This document shows, piece after piece, positions 20,447 to 30,022 of a DNA stretch of 64,000 bases. Source of the DNA: Bufo bufo (lineage: Eukaryota; Chordata; Amphibia; Anura; Bufonidae); contig NC_053397.1 in assembly GCF_905171765.1 (NCBI RefSeq), positions 109,385,295-109,449,294 of the forward strand, written 5' to 3'. A program made the position numbers and the translations under genes. Below the pieces are notes generated by a model. The model was not told the origin of the DNA and searched no databases. It worked only from the letters and a program-made list of their open reading frames with translations. Within the stretch, counting starts at the first letter, position 1, and each line of letters begins with the position of its first letter.

Positions 20447-22910
20447 TGAAAGGAGAAGTTATCATTATGGGAGATTTCAATCTTCCAGATATAAACTGGA
20501 AAACCAAAATAGCAAATTCTACCAGGAGTACAGATATTCTAAATTCCCTACTGGGGTTATCTCTACAACAAGTGGTTGAGGAGCCAACCCGGAGGGAGGC
20601 CATTTTGGATTTGGTATTCACAAATGGGGATTCGGTATATGATGTCATTGTAGGCGAAACCTTGGGATCTAGTGATCACCAGTCAGTGTGGTTTAAAATA
20701 AGAACTGTGAAAGAGTCCCACCACACAAAAACAAAAGTTTTAGATTTTAGAAAAACAGACTTTTCGAAAATGAAATTAGTCATAAATGAGTCCTTATCAG
20801 ACTGGAACGGATTACATGGTGTACAGGAGAAATGGGACTACTTAAAAGGTGCATTATTGAAGGCAACAGAAAATTGCATTAGACTTGTCAGTAAAAGCAA
20901 AAAAAGGAAGAGACCACTGTGGTACTCAGCAGAAGTGGCCCAAATCATTAAAAATAAAAAGCTAGCATTTTGTAATTATAAAAAAAACCAGAGCAATGAA
21001 GATAAGGAAATCTACAAGATTAGGCAGAGAGAGGCCAAGCAAGTTATAAGAACTTCTAAAGCGCAGGCAGAAGAAAAACTAGCTCAGTCTATGAAAAAAG
21101 GGGATAAGACATTCTTCAGATATATAAATGAAAAAAGGAAATTAAAACAAGGAATAACTAAATTAAAAACAAAGGACGGAAGGTATGTAGAAGAGAATAA
21201 AGGGCTAGCCGACTGCCTTAATGAATACTTCTGTTCTGTTTTTACAAAAGAAAAAGGAGAAGGACCTCCACTAGAAAGGATGACTAATAAATCATTTGAT
21301 GCATGTATCTTTACAGAGGAAGATGTTCTAAGTTTGCTGTCTAAGGTGAAGACAAATAAGTCACAGGGGCCTGATGAGATACACCCAAAATTATTAAAAG
21401 AGCTTAGTGGTGAGCTGGCAAAACCGCTAACAGATTTATTTAACCAATCATTAGTAACAGGAGTCGTCCCGGAAGATTGGAAATTGGCAAATGTCGTGCC
21501 CATTCACAAGAAAGGTAGTAGGGAGGAATCGAGCAACTATAGACCAGTGAGTCTGATATCAATAGTAGGCAAATTAATGGAAACCCTATTAAAGGATAGG
21601 ATTGTGGAACATCTAAAATCCCATGGATTGCAAGATGAAAAACAACATGGGTTTACTTCAGGGAGATCATGTCAAACAAATCTTATAGATTTTTTTGACT
21701 GGGTGACTAAAATAATAGACGGTGGAGGTGCAGTAGACATCGCATATCTAGATTTTAGTAAGGCTTTTGACACTGTCCCACATAGAAGACTTATCAATAA
21801 ACTGCAGTCATTGAGCATGGACTCCCATATTGTTGAGTGGATTAGGCAGTGGCTGAGTGACAGACAACAGAGGGTTGTAGTCAATGGAGAACATTCAAAA
21901 CAAGGTCATGTTACCAGTGGGGTTCCACAGGGATCTGTACTGGGACCAATTTTGTTTAATATCTTCATAAGTGATATTGCAAAAGGCCTCGATGGTAAGG
22001 TTTGTCTTTTTGCTGATGACACAAAGATATGTAACAGGGTTGATGTTCCTGGAGGGAAACGCCAAATGGAAAAGGATTTAGGAAAACTAGAAGAATGGTC
22101 AGAACTCTGGCAACTGAAATTTAATGTGGATAAGTGCAAGATAAAGCACCTGGGGCGTAAAAACCCAAGGGCAGAATATAGAATATTTGACACAGTCCTG
22201 ACCTCAGTATCTGAGGAAAGGGATTTAGGAGTAATTATTTCAGAAGACTTAAAGGTGGGAAGACAATGTAATAGAGCAGCACGAAATGCCAGCAGAATGC
22301 TTGGATGTATAGGGAGAGGTATATGCAGTAGAAAGAGTGAAGTGCTTATGCCGCTGTACAGAACACTGGTGAGACCTCACTTGGAGTATTGTGCGCAGTA
22401 CTGGAGGCCATATCTCCAGAAGGATATAGATACTCTAGAGAGAGAGTTCAGAGAAGAGCTACTAAACTAGTACATGGATTGCAGGATAAAACTTACCAGG
22501 AAAGGTTAAAGGACCTTAACATGTATAGCTTGGAAGAAAGAAGAGACAGAGGGGATATGATAGAAACTTTTAAATACATAAAGGGAATCAACTCGGTAAA
22601 GGAGGAGAGCATATTTAAAAGAAGAAAAACTACCACAAGAGGACACAGTTTTAAATTAGAGGGGCAAAGGTTTAAAAGTAATATAAGGAAGTATTACTTT
22701 ACTGAGAGAGTAGTGGATGCATGGAATAGCCTTCCTGCAGAAGTGGTAGCTGCAAATACAGTGAAGGGGTTTAAGCATGCATGGGATAGGCATAAGGCTA
22801 TCCTTCATATAAGATAGGGCCAGGGACTATTCATAGGATTCAGATATATTGGGCAGACTAGATGGGCCAAATGGTTCTTATCTGCCGACACATTCTATGT
22901 TTCTATGTTT
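20447..22910 (+). mobile_element. 5'-truncated CR1-type LINE inserted in LINE C
   Basis: The empty site in copy E reads CCTAAACTAAAACTAA; here it is opened with CTAAA on both sides (20442-20446 and 22911-22915). The 3' end after the ORF contains GGGCCAAATGGTTCTTATCTG and finishes in repeated TTCTATG-type octamers, which replace a poly(A) tail in CR1/L2-like elements. Orientation is opposite to the host LINE. Confidence 0.88.
20449..22817 (+). pseudogene. CR1 ORF2: endonuclease C-terminus and reverse transcriptase
   Basis: The truncation removes the N-terminal endonuclease. What remains starts with IIMGDFNLPDINW and contains SSDHQSVWF, the last endonuclease motifs. RT motifs are NKSQGPDEIHPKLLKEL, VVPIHKKG, NYRPVSL, YLDFSKAFDTVPH, GVPQGSVLGPILFNI and the catalytic FADD. 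The frame is open to 22470. The C-terminal part (QRRATKLVHGL, LEERRDRGD, VVDAWNSLP) is in another frame. The break is at GAGAGAGAG around 22,438-22,447, which looks like one extra GA unit. Apart from the 5' truncation and this slip the copy is clean, so it is probably young. Confidence 0.9.
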
Positions 22911-23329
22911 CTAAACTAAAACTAAAACCCCCAGGACTGACCTCCGCCTCATGTCCTCTGCATGTCCGCATAGTCCGAGGCCAGCCCTACCTCCACCACC
23001 CACATCCAGCCCTCGCCCCATGTCCTCCCATGTCCGCGTAGTCCAGGACTGGATGTAGGCCTCCCCACACTTTGTAAGTGTCCCCCCCTCACCCTAACCC
23101 ACCCAACCAAACTAACTAACCCCCGCTTACCCTATCCTTCAACATAATATACACAATATATACAATATACCATACAATAAAACATACAATAAACATTACT
23201 ATAACCACACATAACCTCTCCGAAGGACCAAGTTCAGCCTTTGCAAGCCTTTCAAAAACCATACACTTTATCCAAAACAAAAATCTAGGGTGAGAGTATC
23301 AGCCCACCACCAGGAAGAGTACTACTAGG

Positions 23330-24120
23330 CTATGGTACACTAAAATCAAAACCTCTCCAGAGGAGAGAGGCCCTGCTGGTATCCAGTCTTTCGTACTCGA
23401 GAGAACGTACCTTCACCAGGTCCCCCAGAATGTTCCTACACACCTCATCCACTGGGAGGACTTTCTGCCTTGTTGAAACTAAACACTGTGCGTTCCACGT
23501 GTAGTACCTAACCACTATGCTAACTAAAAAACATGTGCACAGGTCCCTTCTGCCCAGGTCTCTGAGTACTCCATAGGCCCACTCCGCATAGGAGAGGCTG
23601 GCTAGCCTAGGCCAGCCAATGGAAGCTCCCACCCGTTTGTACACCTCTGTATTAAAGGGACACTGGAGCAGGAAGTGCTCCATACTTTCCAGTATGGAGC
23701 CACACTCCTCCCGGGGACAACCCCTTTCATCAGAGTTCCTATACTTCAGATTGTCCCTTACATACAGCCTCCCGTGAAAGCAGCGCCAAGACAAGTCCCA
23801 AAACTTCAAGGGGATCCTTGCAGAATTTAGCAACTGTAACCCCTTGTCTAGATCCCGGCTTGGGCAATCCTTGAGGGCCAGGGGCTTCTGGAAGTGGGAC
23901 AACCAGACCCTCTCGTCAAGGGACCTCCTTGACAGAGTCCTGATTTCCCCTACATCCAAACTACACAGGCAGATTACCTTCAGAATCGGGGTGACGTAAG
24001 CCGGAATATATCCGTGTGGCGTACGCAAGTCCTTCACTTGCCCTCCTGTCTCCCATTCCTGGAAGAAAGGCCGAAACCACCCCCGGCAGGAGACTACCCA
24101 CGGAGAAGCCCTCTCCATCC
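23330..24120 (-). pseudogene. LINE C ORF2, 3' part
   Basis: Encodes the last ~262 residues (MERASPWVV... to ...FDFSVP), including the C-terminal Cys/His motif CPREEC...HFLLQC. It continues in frame from 36,321 across the LTR insertion; bases 24117-24120 (ATCC) are the target duplication. Lengths 2,612 + 791 - 4 give 3,399 nt, the intact ORF2 length, so ORF2 of C was open when the LTR element landed. Confidence 0.9.
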
Positions 24121-25816
24121 TGTCAGAACTATTGGGTATAAATAAAGTCTATAAGTATAAGGCCTATATAAGATGTCTGAACATGAGCCTAAAGAACAAC
24201 CATTTTGTCTTATTTTAAGGGGGCAGAGTGAGTTCAAGATTTTAACTCAGAATTACTAACCTAAGATTAACAATCTGTACCAAGGTGTTTACCCAAGTCT
24301 GTTTTTAGTAATTGCCTAGATAAGACAATGTATTAGACATATGCTGAGTCTTGATGATTTTCAGTGTATAGAAAGACTCTAATCTTTCTTTGGGGTTTTT
24401 ATATTAAGCAATGTATGAGTAGATTGATTTTATATCATCAATTTAAATACGTGTGTTGTACTGTATATATAAGAGTGTGGTCCTTATAGATATATTCAGT
24501 TTTAAAGTTAGAATTTTTTGTAGAATTTCTCTCAGTGTGAAACTCAAGTAAATTATTTCTTTGCTTGAGGTTTTCTTGTATGGAGAAATGTGTACACAGG
24601 TGACCATAAACAAACCTTGTCTTTTCCCCAGAACAATGACTTGAGTATGGTCATGTGTATCTTGATTTAATTAGGTCTGGTCAAAAGATTAAGGGATATG
24701 CGAGGTGTTTGACCAGATACAAAAGTCATTGTCTATTCAAGATCTCCTCAAGGTTGTGTCTGAAACCTTAGTTAAAGTGTATCATTAGTAAATGAATAAG
24801 AGAACTAATATGCCTTGATTTTGTATGGAGTACTAGTGCCATCTAGTGTTAGGGTAACCTAAAGATCTCGGGTGTATTTTCCCTAGAGGGAGGTTCTATT
24901 GGTTATAAGTGAGGTCACTAGTTAATGATAAAGCTTGGCCAAGCCCTTTCTAAGATAGGATAAAAAGATGGTCTGAGCTGACAGAAAGGGATCCATCGAT
25001 CCATCTATCTATCTCTGGAGCTCTCTCTCTAACTATCATCATCAAGGGACGATCATCAAGGGAAAAGACCAGATCCAGCCCTGACCACCTTTTCAGTCAT
25101 TGGAGGCAGCCATCTTAGAACCATTGAAACTGATTTCTGCTAGCTGACATTTTGGGTATAGTATAACCTTACCTATATTTTATAGGATAATTAATTAATA
25201 TAATACATATCTATATATATTCAATTAACCATACCTTGCGTATAGTATCTGTTTTGGAATAAGATTGGGGTGTACCTACAGCATCATCCTGAAAATTAAT
25301 CCAATACAGGGAGATTAAAAATATACTGGTGAAAACACGGTATTATCTCCAAGGAACTGAATTCAGTTCTAGACCGGTACGGTTGATTATATATGTATAA
25401 ATATCTGTATAGATAAAAGATAAACCAGATTTGGGTTTAATCGGACATTTGTCGACTGAGAGAAATCAAGTACTAAATTGATTTAAAATATAATTGAGGG
25501 GTATCATTATAAGAAGGCATAATTGTGTAGATATATATTCCTAATTATTTTTGACTTTCTCACTATTTTGCATATTATTGATTGAATTTTATTATCACCA
25601 ATTTTATTATATATCATTTTGTACTAAAATTTGTATTAATAAATTACATATATATTTTGTTTGTAACTGGGTTTTGTCTTCAATTCAACGCAGATCACGA
25701 GCTTGTTTAAGCTTGATATTTATGATAATAAATTATAATCTCCTTCATTATAGATTTTAATTTATTCACATAAATAATATAGACTGTCAATCGGAGACAG
25801 CATAAATATTCCGACA
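24121..25816 (+). repeat. 5' LTR
   Basis: 1,696 bp, from TGTCAGAACTATTGG to ATTCCGACA. The same sequence recurs at 34,608-36,320 (1,713 bp) with few differences. It includes short tandem CATC/TATC and CATCATCAAGGG repeats near 25,000-25,060. An AATAAA at about 25,637 is a possible polyadenylation signal. Confidence 0.92.
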
Positions 25817-25821
25817 TATTC

Positions 25822-25839
25822 TGGAGGTCCCACCGAGAT
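25822..25839 (+). promoter_or_regulatory. Primer binding site, tRNA-Gln
   Basis: TGGAGGTCCCACCGAGAT begins 5 nt after the LTR. Its complement ATCTCGGTGGGACCTCCA matches the 3' end of vertebrate tRNA-Gln including CCA, as I recall that tRNA. It would prime minus-strand DNA synthesis. Confidence 0.8.
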
Positions 25840-25925
25840 CTGCTTGTAATAGAAACAAAATTTTGGGGTTCAAAATATATATTTGATAAAGTTATTGTGG
25901 TACTTGTAGTGCAACAAGTAAAAAT

Positions 25926-27824
25926 ATGTCTGAGAACAAAAGTGAGGCTGCTGCTGCAGTAGTAAAGACTGATATGCATGATAGAAATACTCAAGAATTA
26001 ATTGAATATATTGTGATGTGTCATATGCATGACAGGTTGGATATTAAGAGAGAGTTAAAGGATTGGAGGGTTGAATTGGAAAAGAAAGCTGTAGAATATG
26101 CAGATGATGTCTGGTCTGATAAATCCCGGTTTGCTGATTATCTCTGTCACATTTCCCAGGCTAAACATAAGAAAGATAAGGATTCATTAATCCTTCAATC
26201 TTGGCCTGAATTTGTATATTTAGTTATTGAAATAGCAAAACAATTAGAAAAAGCAAAATGTAAAAATGTTGAACAGGCATATGAAATTGATAAATTTCAA
26301 AAAGACCTATCTGAAATGGAAATTAAGGCGGCCACGGTTTCTGGTGAATTAGCACAATGGTCTGCTAAATTATCAGAATATAATGACAGAGACAATCAAC
26401 AGCAAGAAGTAATAGGAACTCTGGAATGGAAGTTAAGTCAAGCTACTAATGAACTGTCTAAATGTCAATTGTCTATGATGGATCTAGATGAGGAATGTAA
26501 AAAGTTGTATCAAGACAATAGAAATTTACGAACAGAGTTAGATAACAGGGATCTTGACCCTTTACCATTCAGACAGCCTAAGGATTCTAATAAACTGAAG
26601 GTAAAATATTCCAGGGGGGAATCAGATGCAGAAAGTAAATATGACAACCCCTTTAATGGAGAAGAGCTAATTTCTCTGGGAGAACATTCTCTTCCTAAAT
26701 TAAAACCTATTTCACCTCCTAGGTCCTTTAAAAGTTCAGTACAGAGATCTTCTCAACCCATGATAGACACTACTAAAGTGATCAAGTTTCTCAAGGAAAC
26801 TGTAGGTCAATTTGCTAAAAAGGGATCACCCTCCATAATAAATCATTTGGAAATATATGAGGAGGCCATGAAAACTCTACATTTAGAACAGGACATACAG
26901 AAACTTGAATTTATTACCTGGGTATTCGAACCAAAACACCGGTATTTCTTTAATTCCCTTAGAGATATGGGTAGGAATTCTTGGTCAGATGTGGTCGCAG
27001 AAATAAAAACTGAATTTGGTCCCTATAAGTCTGCTACTGCTGCAAGGAGGGCCTTATTTATTCTGAAATGTAGACCTAATCAAAGTCCCAGGGAATTTTT
27101 GTCAGTCCTGAAAAATGCCTATAGTTTGTCCGAAAAAGATCCCATCTTTGAACGTAGTGAATTCATTCAGTTATTTTATGACGCTTTGCCCAATAAAATA
27201 AAATTTATTTTGGCCAGGGATTACCATCCTAGAAAAACTTTGGATTGGTTACTCACCGAGAGTACAACTCTGTATGCTGCAATACAAAATTGTGATGAGT
27301 CTCCTGATAGAAAATTCAAAAGAGCAAGTGAGGAAATAGCAGAAACTCACATAAAAAGAGATCAGGGAAAATTTGAGAGCCCTAAAAGGAGTTATGCTGA
27401 AGTGTTGAAAACTCCTAGACCTTCCCAGCCAAATAAAATTCAGCATAGGCCAGATGGGAATAAGGGTCCAAATGTTGCTGAAAAGAACCCAAACCACCAC
27501 AAGGAGTTTAGAAATAGACGGTTCCCTCCTTTTCAAAGATATCAAAATAATTATTATAGGGGATATCAACGTAGGCTAGAAAGGGCTCAAAGTGGTTCTG
27601 AGTCAGACGGTTCTGGGAGGTCACAATCATATCGGTCCCAAAATCAATCTCCCAAAGATTATGGGAGAAAGAGAAGTAGCCTATATGATCGAATGGATCA
27701 AATCCAAAATCAGTTTGGTATGTTGATGCAGCGGATGGAGAAATTATCTAAAACCATCACTGCTAACCCTAAAAATCCTTTTTTAGGGGTAACCCCTCTT
27801 GTAGAGAGTCCTCCCCAAATATAA
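25926..27824 (+). CDS. LTR element gag
   Basis: 632 codons, open throughout, ATG at 25926 about 110 nt after the LTR. Residues ~60-210 are strongly charged and alpha-helical with likely coiled coils. Residues ~280-450 look like a capsid region (FEPKHRYFFNSL, QSPREFLSVLKNAY, FYDALPNKIKF). The C-terminal 150 residues are basic and rich in Arg, Asn, Gln, Tyr and Ser (FRNRRFPPFQRYQNNYYRG). I see no CCHC zinc knuckle, so RNA binding would depend on this basic tail. Pol starts 20 nt downstream in a different frame, so its expression would need frameshifting, reinitiation or a spliced RNA; none of these is evident. Confidence 0.85.
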   Translation: MSENKSEAAAAVVKTDMHDRNTQELIEYIVMCHMHDRLDIKRELKDWRVELEKKAVEYADDVWSDKSRFADYLCHISQAKHKKDKDSLILQSWPEFVYLVIEIAKQLEKAKCKNVEQAYEIDKFQKDLSEMEIKAATVSGELAQWSAKLSEYNDRDNQQQEVIGTLEWKLSQATNELSKCQLSMMDLDEECKKLYQDNRNLRTELDNRDLDPLPFRQPKDSNKLKVKYSRGESDAESKYDNPFNGEELISLGEHSLPKLKPISPPRSFKSSVQRSSQPMIDTTKVIKFLKETVGQFAKKGSPSIINHLEIYEEAMKTLHLEQDIQKLEFITWVFEPKHRYFFNSLRDMGRNSWSDVVAEIKTEFGPYKSATAARRALFILKCRPNQSPREFLSVLKNAYSLSEKDPIFERSEFIQLFYDALPNKIKFILARDYHPRKTLDWLLTESTTLYAAIQNCDESPDRKFKRASEEIAETHIKRDQGKFESPKRSYAEVLKTPRPSQPNKIQHRPDGNKGPNVAEKNPNHHKEFRNRRFPPFQRYQNNYYRGYQRRLERAQSGSESDGSGRSQSYRSQNQSPKDYGRKRSSLYDRMDQIQNQFGMLMQRMEKLSKTITANPKNPFLGVTPLVESPPQI

Positions 27825-27844
27825 AGGGGGAGAAGCAGGTAAGT

Positions 27845-30022
27845 ATGTCAAATGTTGCAGAGGTTGATGACTTAAATGTATGTGAAATGGAGCAATCTAA
27901 TGTAATTGTCTTTCCCCATAAAAGGAATTTAACCCTTACAAAGCCACATGGCAAGGGGGAGGGGAAACCTGTTTGTTCTGTCCTACAGCATACAAAGTCT
28001 TCAGCTGCACAGATGAAGACATACGATCCTGCTAATAAAAGGAAGGAGGAGGAGTCGAGGACAAGTATAATTGCCAAGCAGGAAAACAATTTCAATAATC
28101 ATTCCAAATATCTTTGTTCCATACAGGAAATAGAAAATAGATATTATATGAAAGTTGAATTATTTGATAATTTCCCACCAATAATAGCCTTGATGGATAC
28201 AGGTAGCCAAGCAACTTTATTATCTTTAAAGTACTTCCAAAAATTGCAGGATGTATCTTCTAACAGGTATAAGTTAAAAAGTTTTAATGCTAACCTGGTA
28301 AGTGTCTCAGGCAATGCCCTCAAGGTTTTAGGTAAAGCTTGGCTGGATTTTAAAGTAGGAAACAAAGTAATAAGCCATCCTACATTGATCGTGGATATGC
28401 CCATTGATAGATTAATTATTGGCATCGATTTCCTGAAAAGATTAAGCCCCGTTATTGATTTTGTTAATAAGGTGATATGGTCTCAAGTGAGGATGCCCAT
28501 CAATTATGAACAATCACAATCCTATCACAATAGGCGCAACTGCCATGTGATAGAGGAAAGGCCGGATTCCATTGAGGTACATTTCCGAAATAGCCAAGTC
28601 CCTGATGTCTCTTTCCTACAAACCACTCCAAATTCCACTATAGGTGAACAGGAAGATAACACCATATGTGTGTCTCCTGAACGAGTAAAAGATGTCTGTT
28701 TGGAAGGGGATGTTCTTACAATCCACCTACACCCAGAAACTACTGACCCTACTGAGTTTAATGGTCATAAACAATTCCTAGTGGGAATGGAAAAGGTGGA
28801 TGATGAGATGTTCTTCCCAGTACAGGTGAATGACTTAGGAAGAACTAAGAGGGCTAAATTGGATTTGCGCCATGAAAATAGTTATATTAGTAGGGATCTA
28901 TTAAATCAAGTGGCCCATTCTAAAGTGATTCGATATCCAAATCCACAGGATAATTGGATACATGACTTGGATAATGATTATGATAATCATAATATAATTG
29001 CAAAATGTATATTAACCATTTCTATTGCAGGAAAATCGGCTACTCATTTATTCCTGGTGCTTGATGAACCCAGATATCCCATGTACATTGGCAACGATAT
29101 TTTACATCGTTTTGCTATCCATGTGGATATAGTGAATTCCACATTGTGGACAAGATTAAAAGGGAATCCTGATGGTTTTATGGATGAACATGAAGCACTC
29201 AAGTCATCCCAGACACTGCCTTATGCAGTCAGTGTATTAGTACCACAAGATATAATAATTCCTCCAGGTACTAGTAATTTCCTGTTAACCATTCAGGTAT
29301 CAAAAGGCCAAAAATTAAAGAATTGTGATGCATTGATATGCCTATCAAACAGAATGCAACAATTAGGTATTTCAGTAAATCATACCCCTATGGTGACTTT
29401 ACAAACCTTTAAAACCCAAATAATTGTGAATAATGGTATGCCAAATGAAGTCCATTTGTCTAAAGACACTATCATTGGTATGGCATTAGATTCAGATTAT
29501 TATACGTTTGGGTTTCAGAATGTAATTATTGGCCTAATACCTGAATCGTATCTAACAGAAGAACAATTGGTTGAACAAACATTTTATTCTTCTCCGGAAG
29601 GATTGTTCACCATTAGTTCAGTATATCCTTTTAATCTTGAAGAAGGTACCTGCAAGGTAGAGGAATCCTCCCTTACCTTTGATCATACAATCAATGAGCA
29701 GGAAGCCCAGGAATATCATGAGTTTGCTGAAAAAGCAGGTAAATCAAATCATGACCTCACTGACAGGTTGGAGGAAACCTATGAAATAGGTCAACCAGAA
29801 GTTTTCCCAGGGTTTATGAAAATGGTCCAGCAACAAATCTCATTAGCTGATGGATGCTCCAATGACCCAGAGCGACAACAACTAAAGGAAGTTCTCTTAG
29901 AATTTAAGGAGATCTTTGCTAAAGATTCCTTTGATTGTGGTCTGACTGACATACACATTGCCAGGATTCAGACTGATCCTGAGGCACCCCCCTTTATATC
30001 AAGCAATATCGTCTTCCACTAG
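27845..30022 (+). CDS. LTR element pol N-terminal part: retropepsin plus a second, degenerate protease-like domain
   Basis: Open for 725 codons from the ATG at 27845. The first protease domain has DTGS at residues 118-121 (28196 on) and the closing IIGIDFL at ~191-197. About 220 residues later a second copy has the same layout: DLR at residues 340-342 in place of DTG, and IGNDIL at 415-420. The Asp-to-IG.D spacing is 73 and 75 residues, and shared residues after it include L, R, D, VN and W. This looks like a tandem duplication in which the second copy lost its catalytic triad. Next is a beta-rich region (about residues 455-560) with IIIPPGTSNFLL and HLSKDTIIG, then a linker leading to RT. 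The frame ends at 30022, after a C-run near 29,985-29,992 where the RT frame should take over. Confidence 0.82.
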   Translation: MSNVAEVDDLNVCEMEQSNVIVFPHKRNLTLTKPHGKGEGKPVCSVLQHTKSSAAQMKTYDPANKRKEEESRTSIIAKQENNFNNHSKYLCSIQEIENRYYMKVELFDNFPPIIALMDTGSQATLLSLKYFQKLQDVSSNRYKLKSFNANLVSVSGNALKVLGKAWLDFKVGNKVISHPTLIVDMPIDRLIIGIDFLKRLSPVIDFVNKVIWSQVRMPINYEQSQSYHNRRNCHVIEERPDSIEVHFRNSQVPDVSFLQTTPNSTIGEQEDNTICVSPERVKDVCLEGDVLTIHLHPETTDPTEFNGHKQFLVGMEKVDDEMFFPVQVNDLGRTKRAKLDLRHENSYISRDLLNQVAHSKVIRYPNPQDNWIHDLDNDYDNHNIIAKCILTISIAGKSATHLFLVLDEPRYPMYIGNDILHRFAIHVDIVNSTLWTRLKGNPDGFMDEHEALKSSQTLPYAVSVLVPQDIIIPPGTSNFLLTIQVSKGQKLKNCDALICLSNRMQQLGISVNHTPMVTLQTFKTQIIVNNGMPNEVHLSKDTIIGMALDSDYYTFGFQNVIIGLIPESYLTEEQLVEQTFYSSPEGLFTISSVYPFNLEEGTCKVEESSLTFDHTINEQEAQEYHEFAEKAGKSNHDLTDRLEETYEIGQPEVFPGFMKMVQQQISLADGCSNDPERQQLKEVLLEFKEIFAKDSFDCGLTDIHIARIQTDPEAPPFISSNIVFH

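Larger units (their letters stand above)
19933..23329 (-). other. LINE C 3' UTR with CR1 insertion
   Basis: Homologous to the 3' UTRs of B and E, with an A/T microsatellite at 20,257-20,384. The segment 20,447-22,910 is a CR1 insertion. The remaining part 22,916-23,329 continues the family sequence to the ORF2 stop. Confidence 0.8.
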
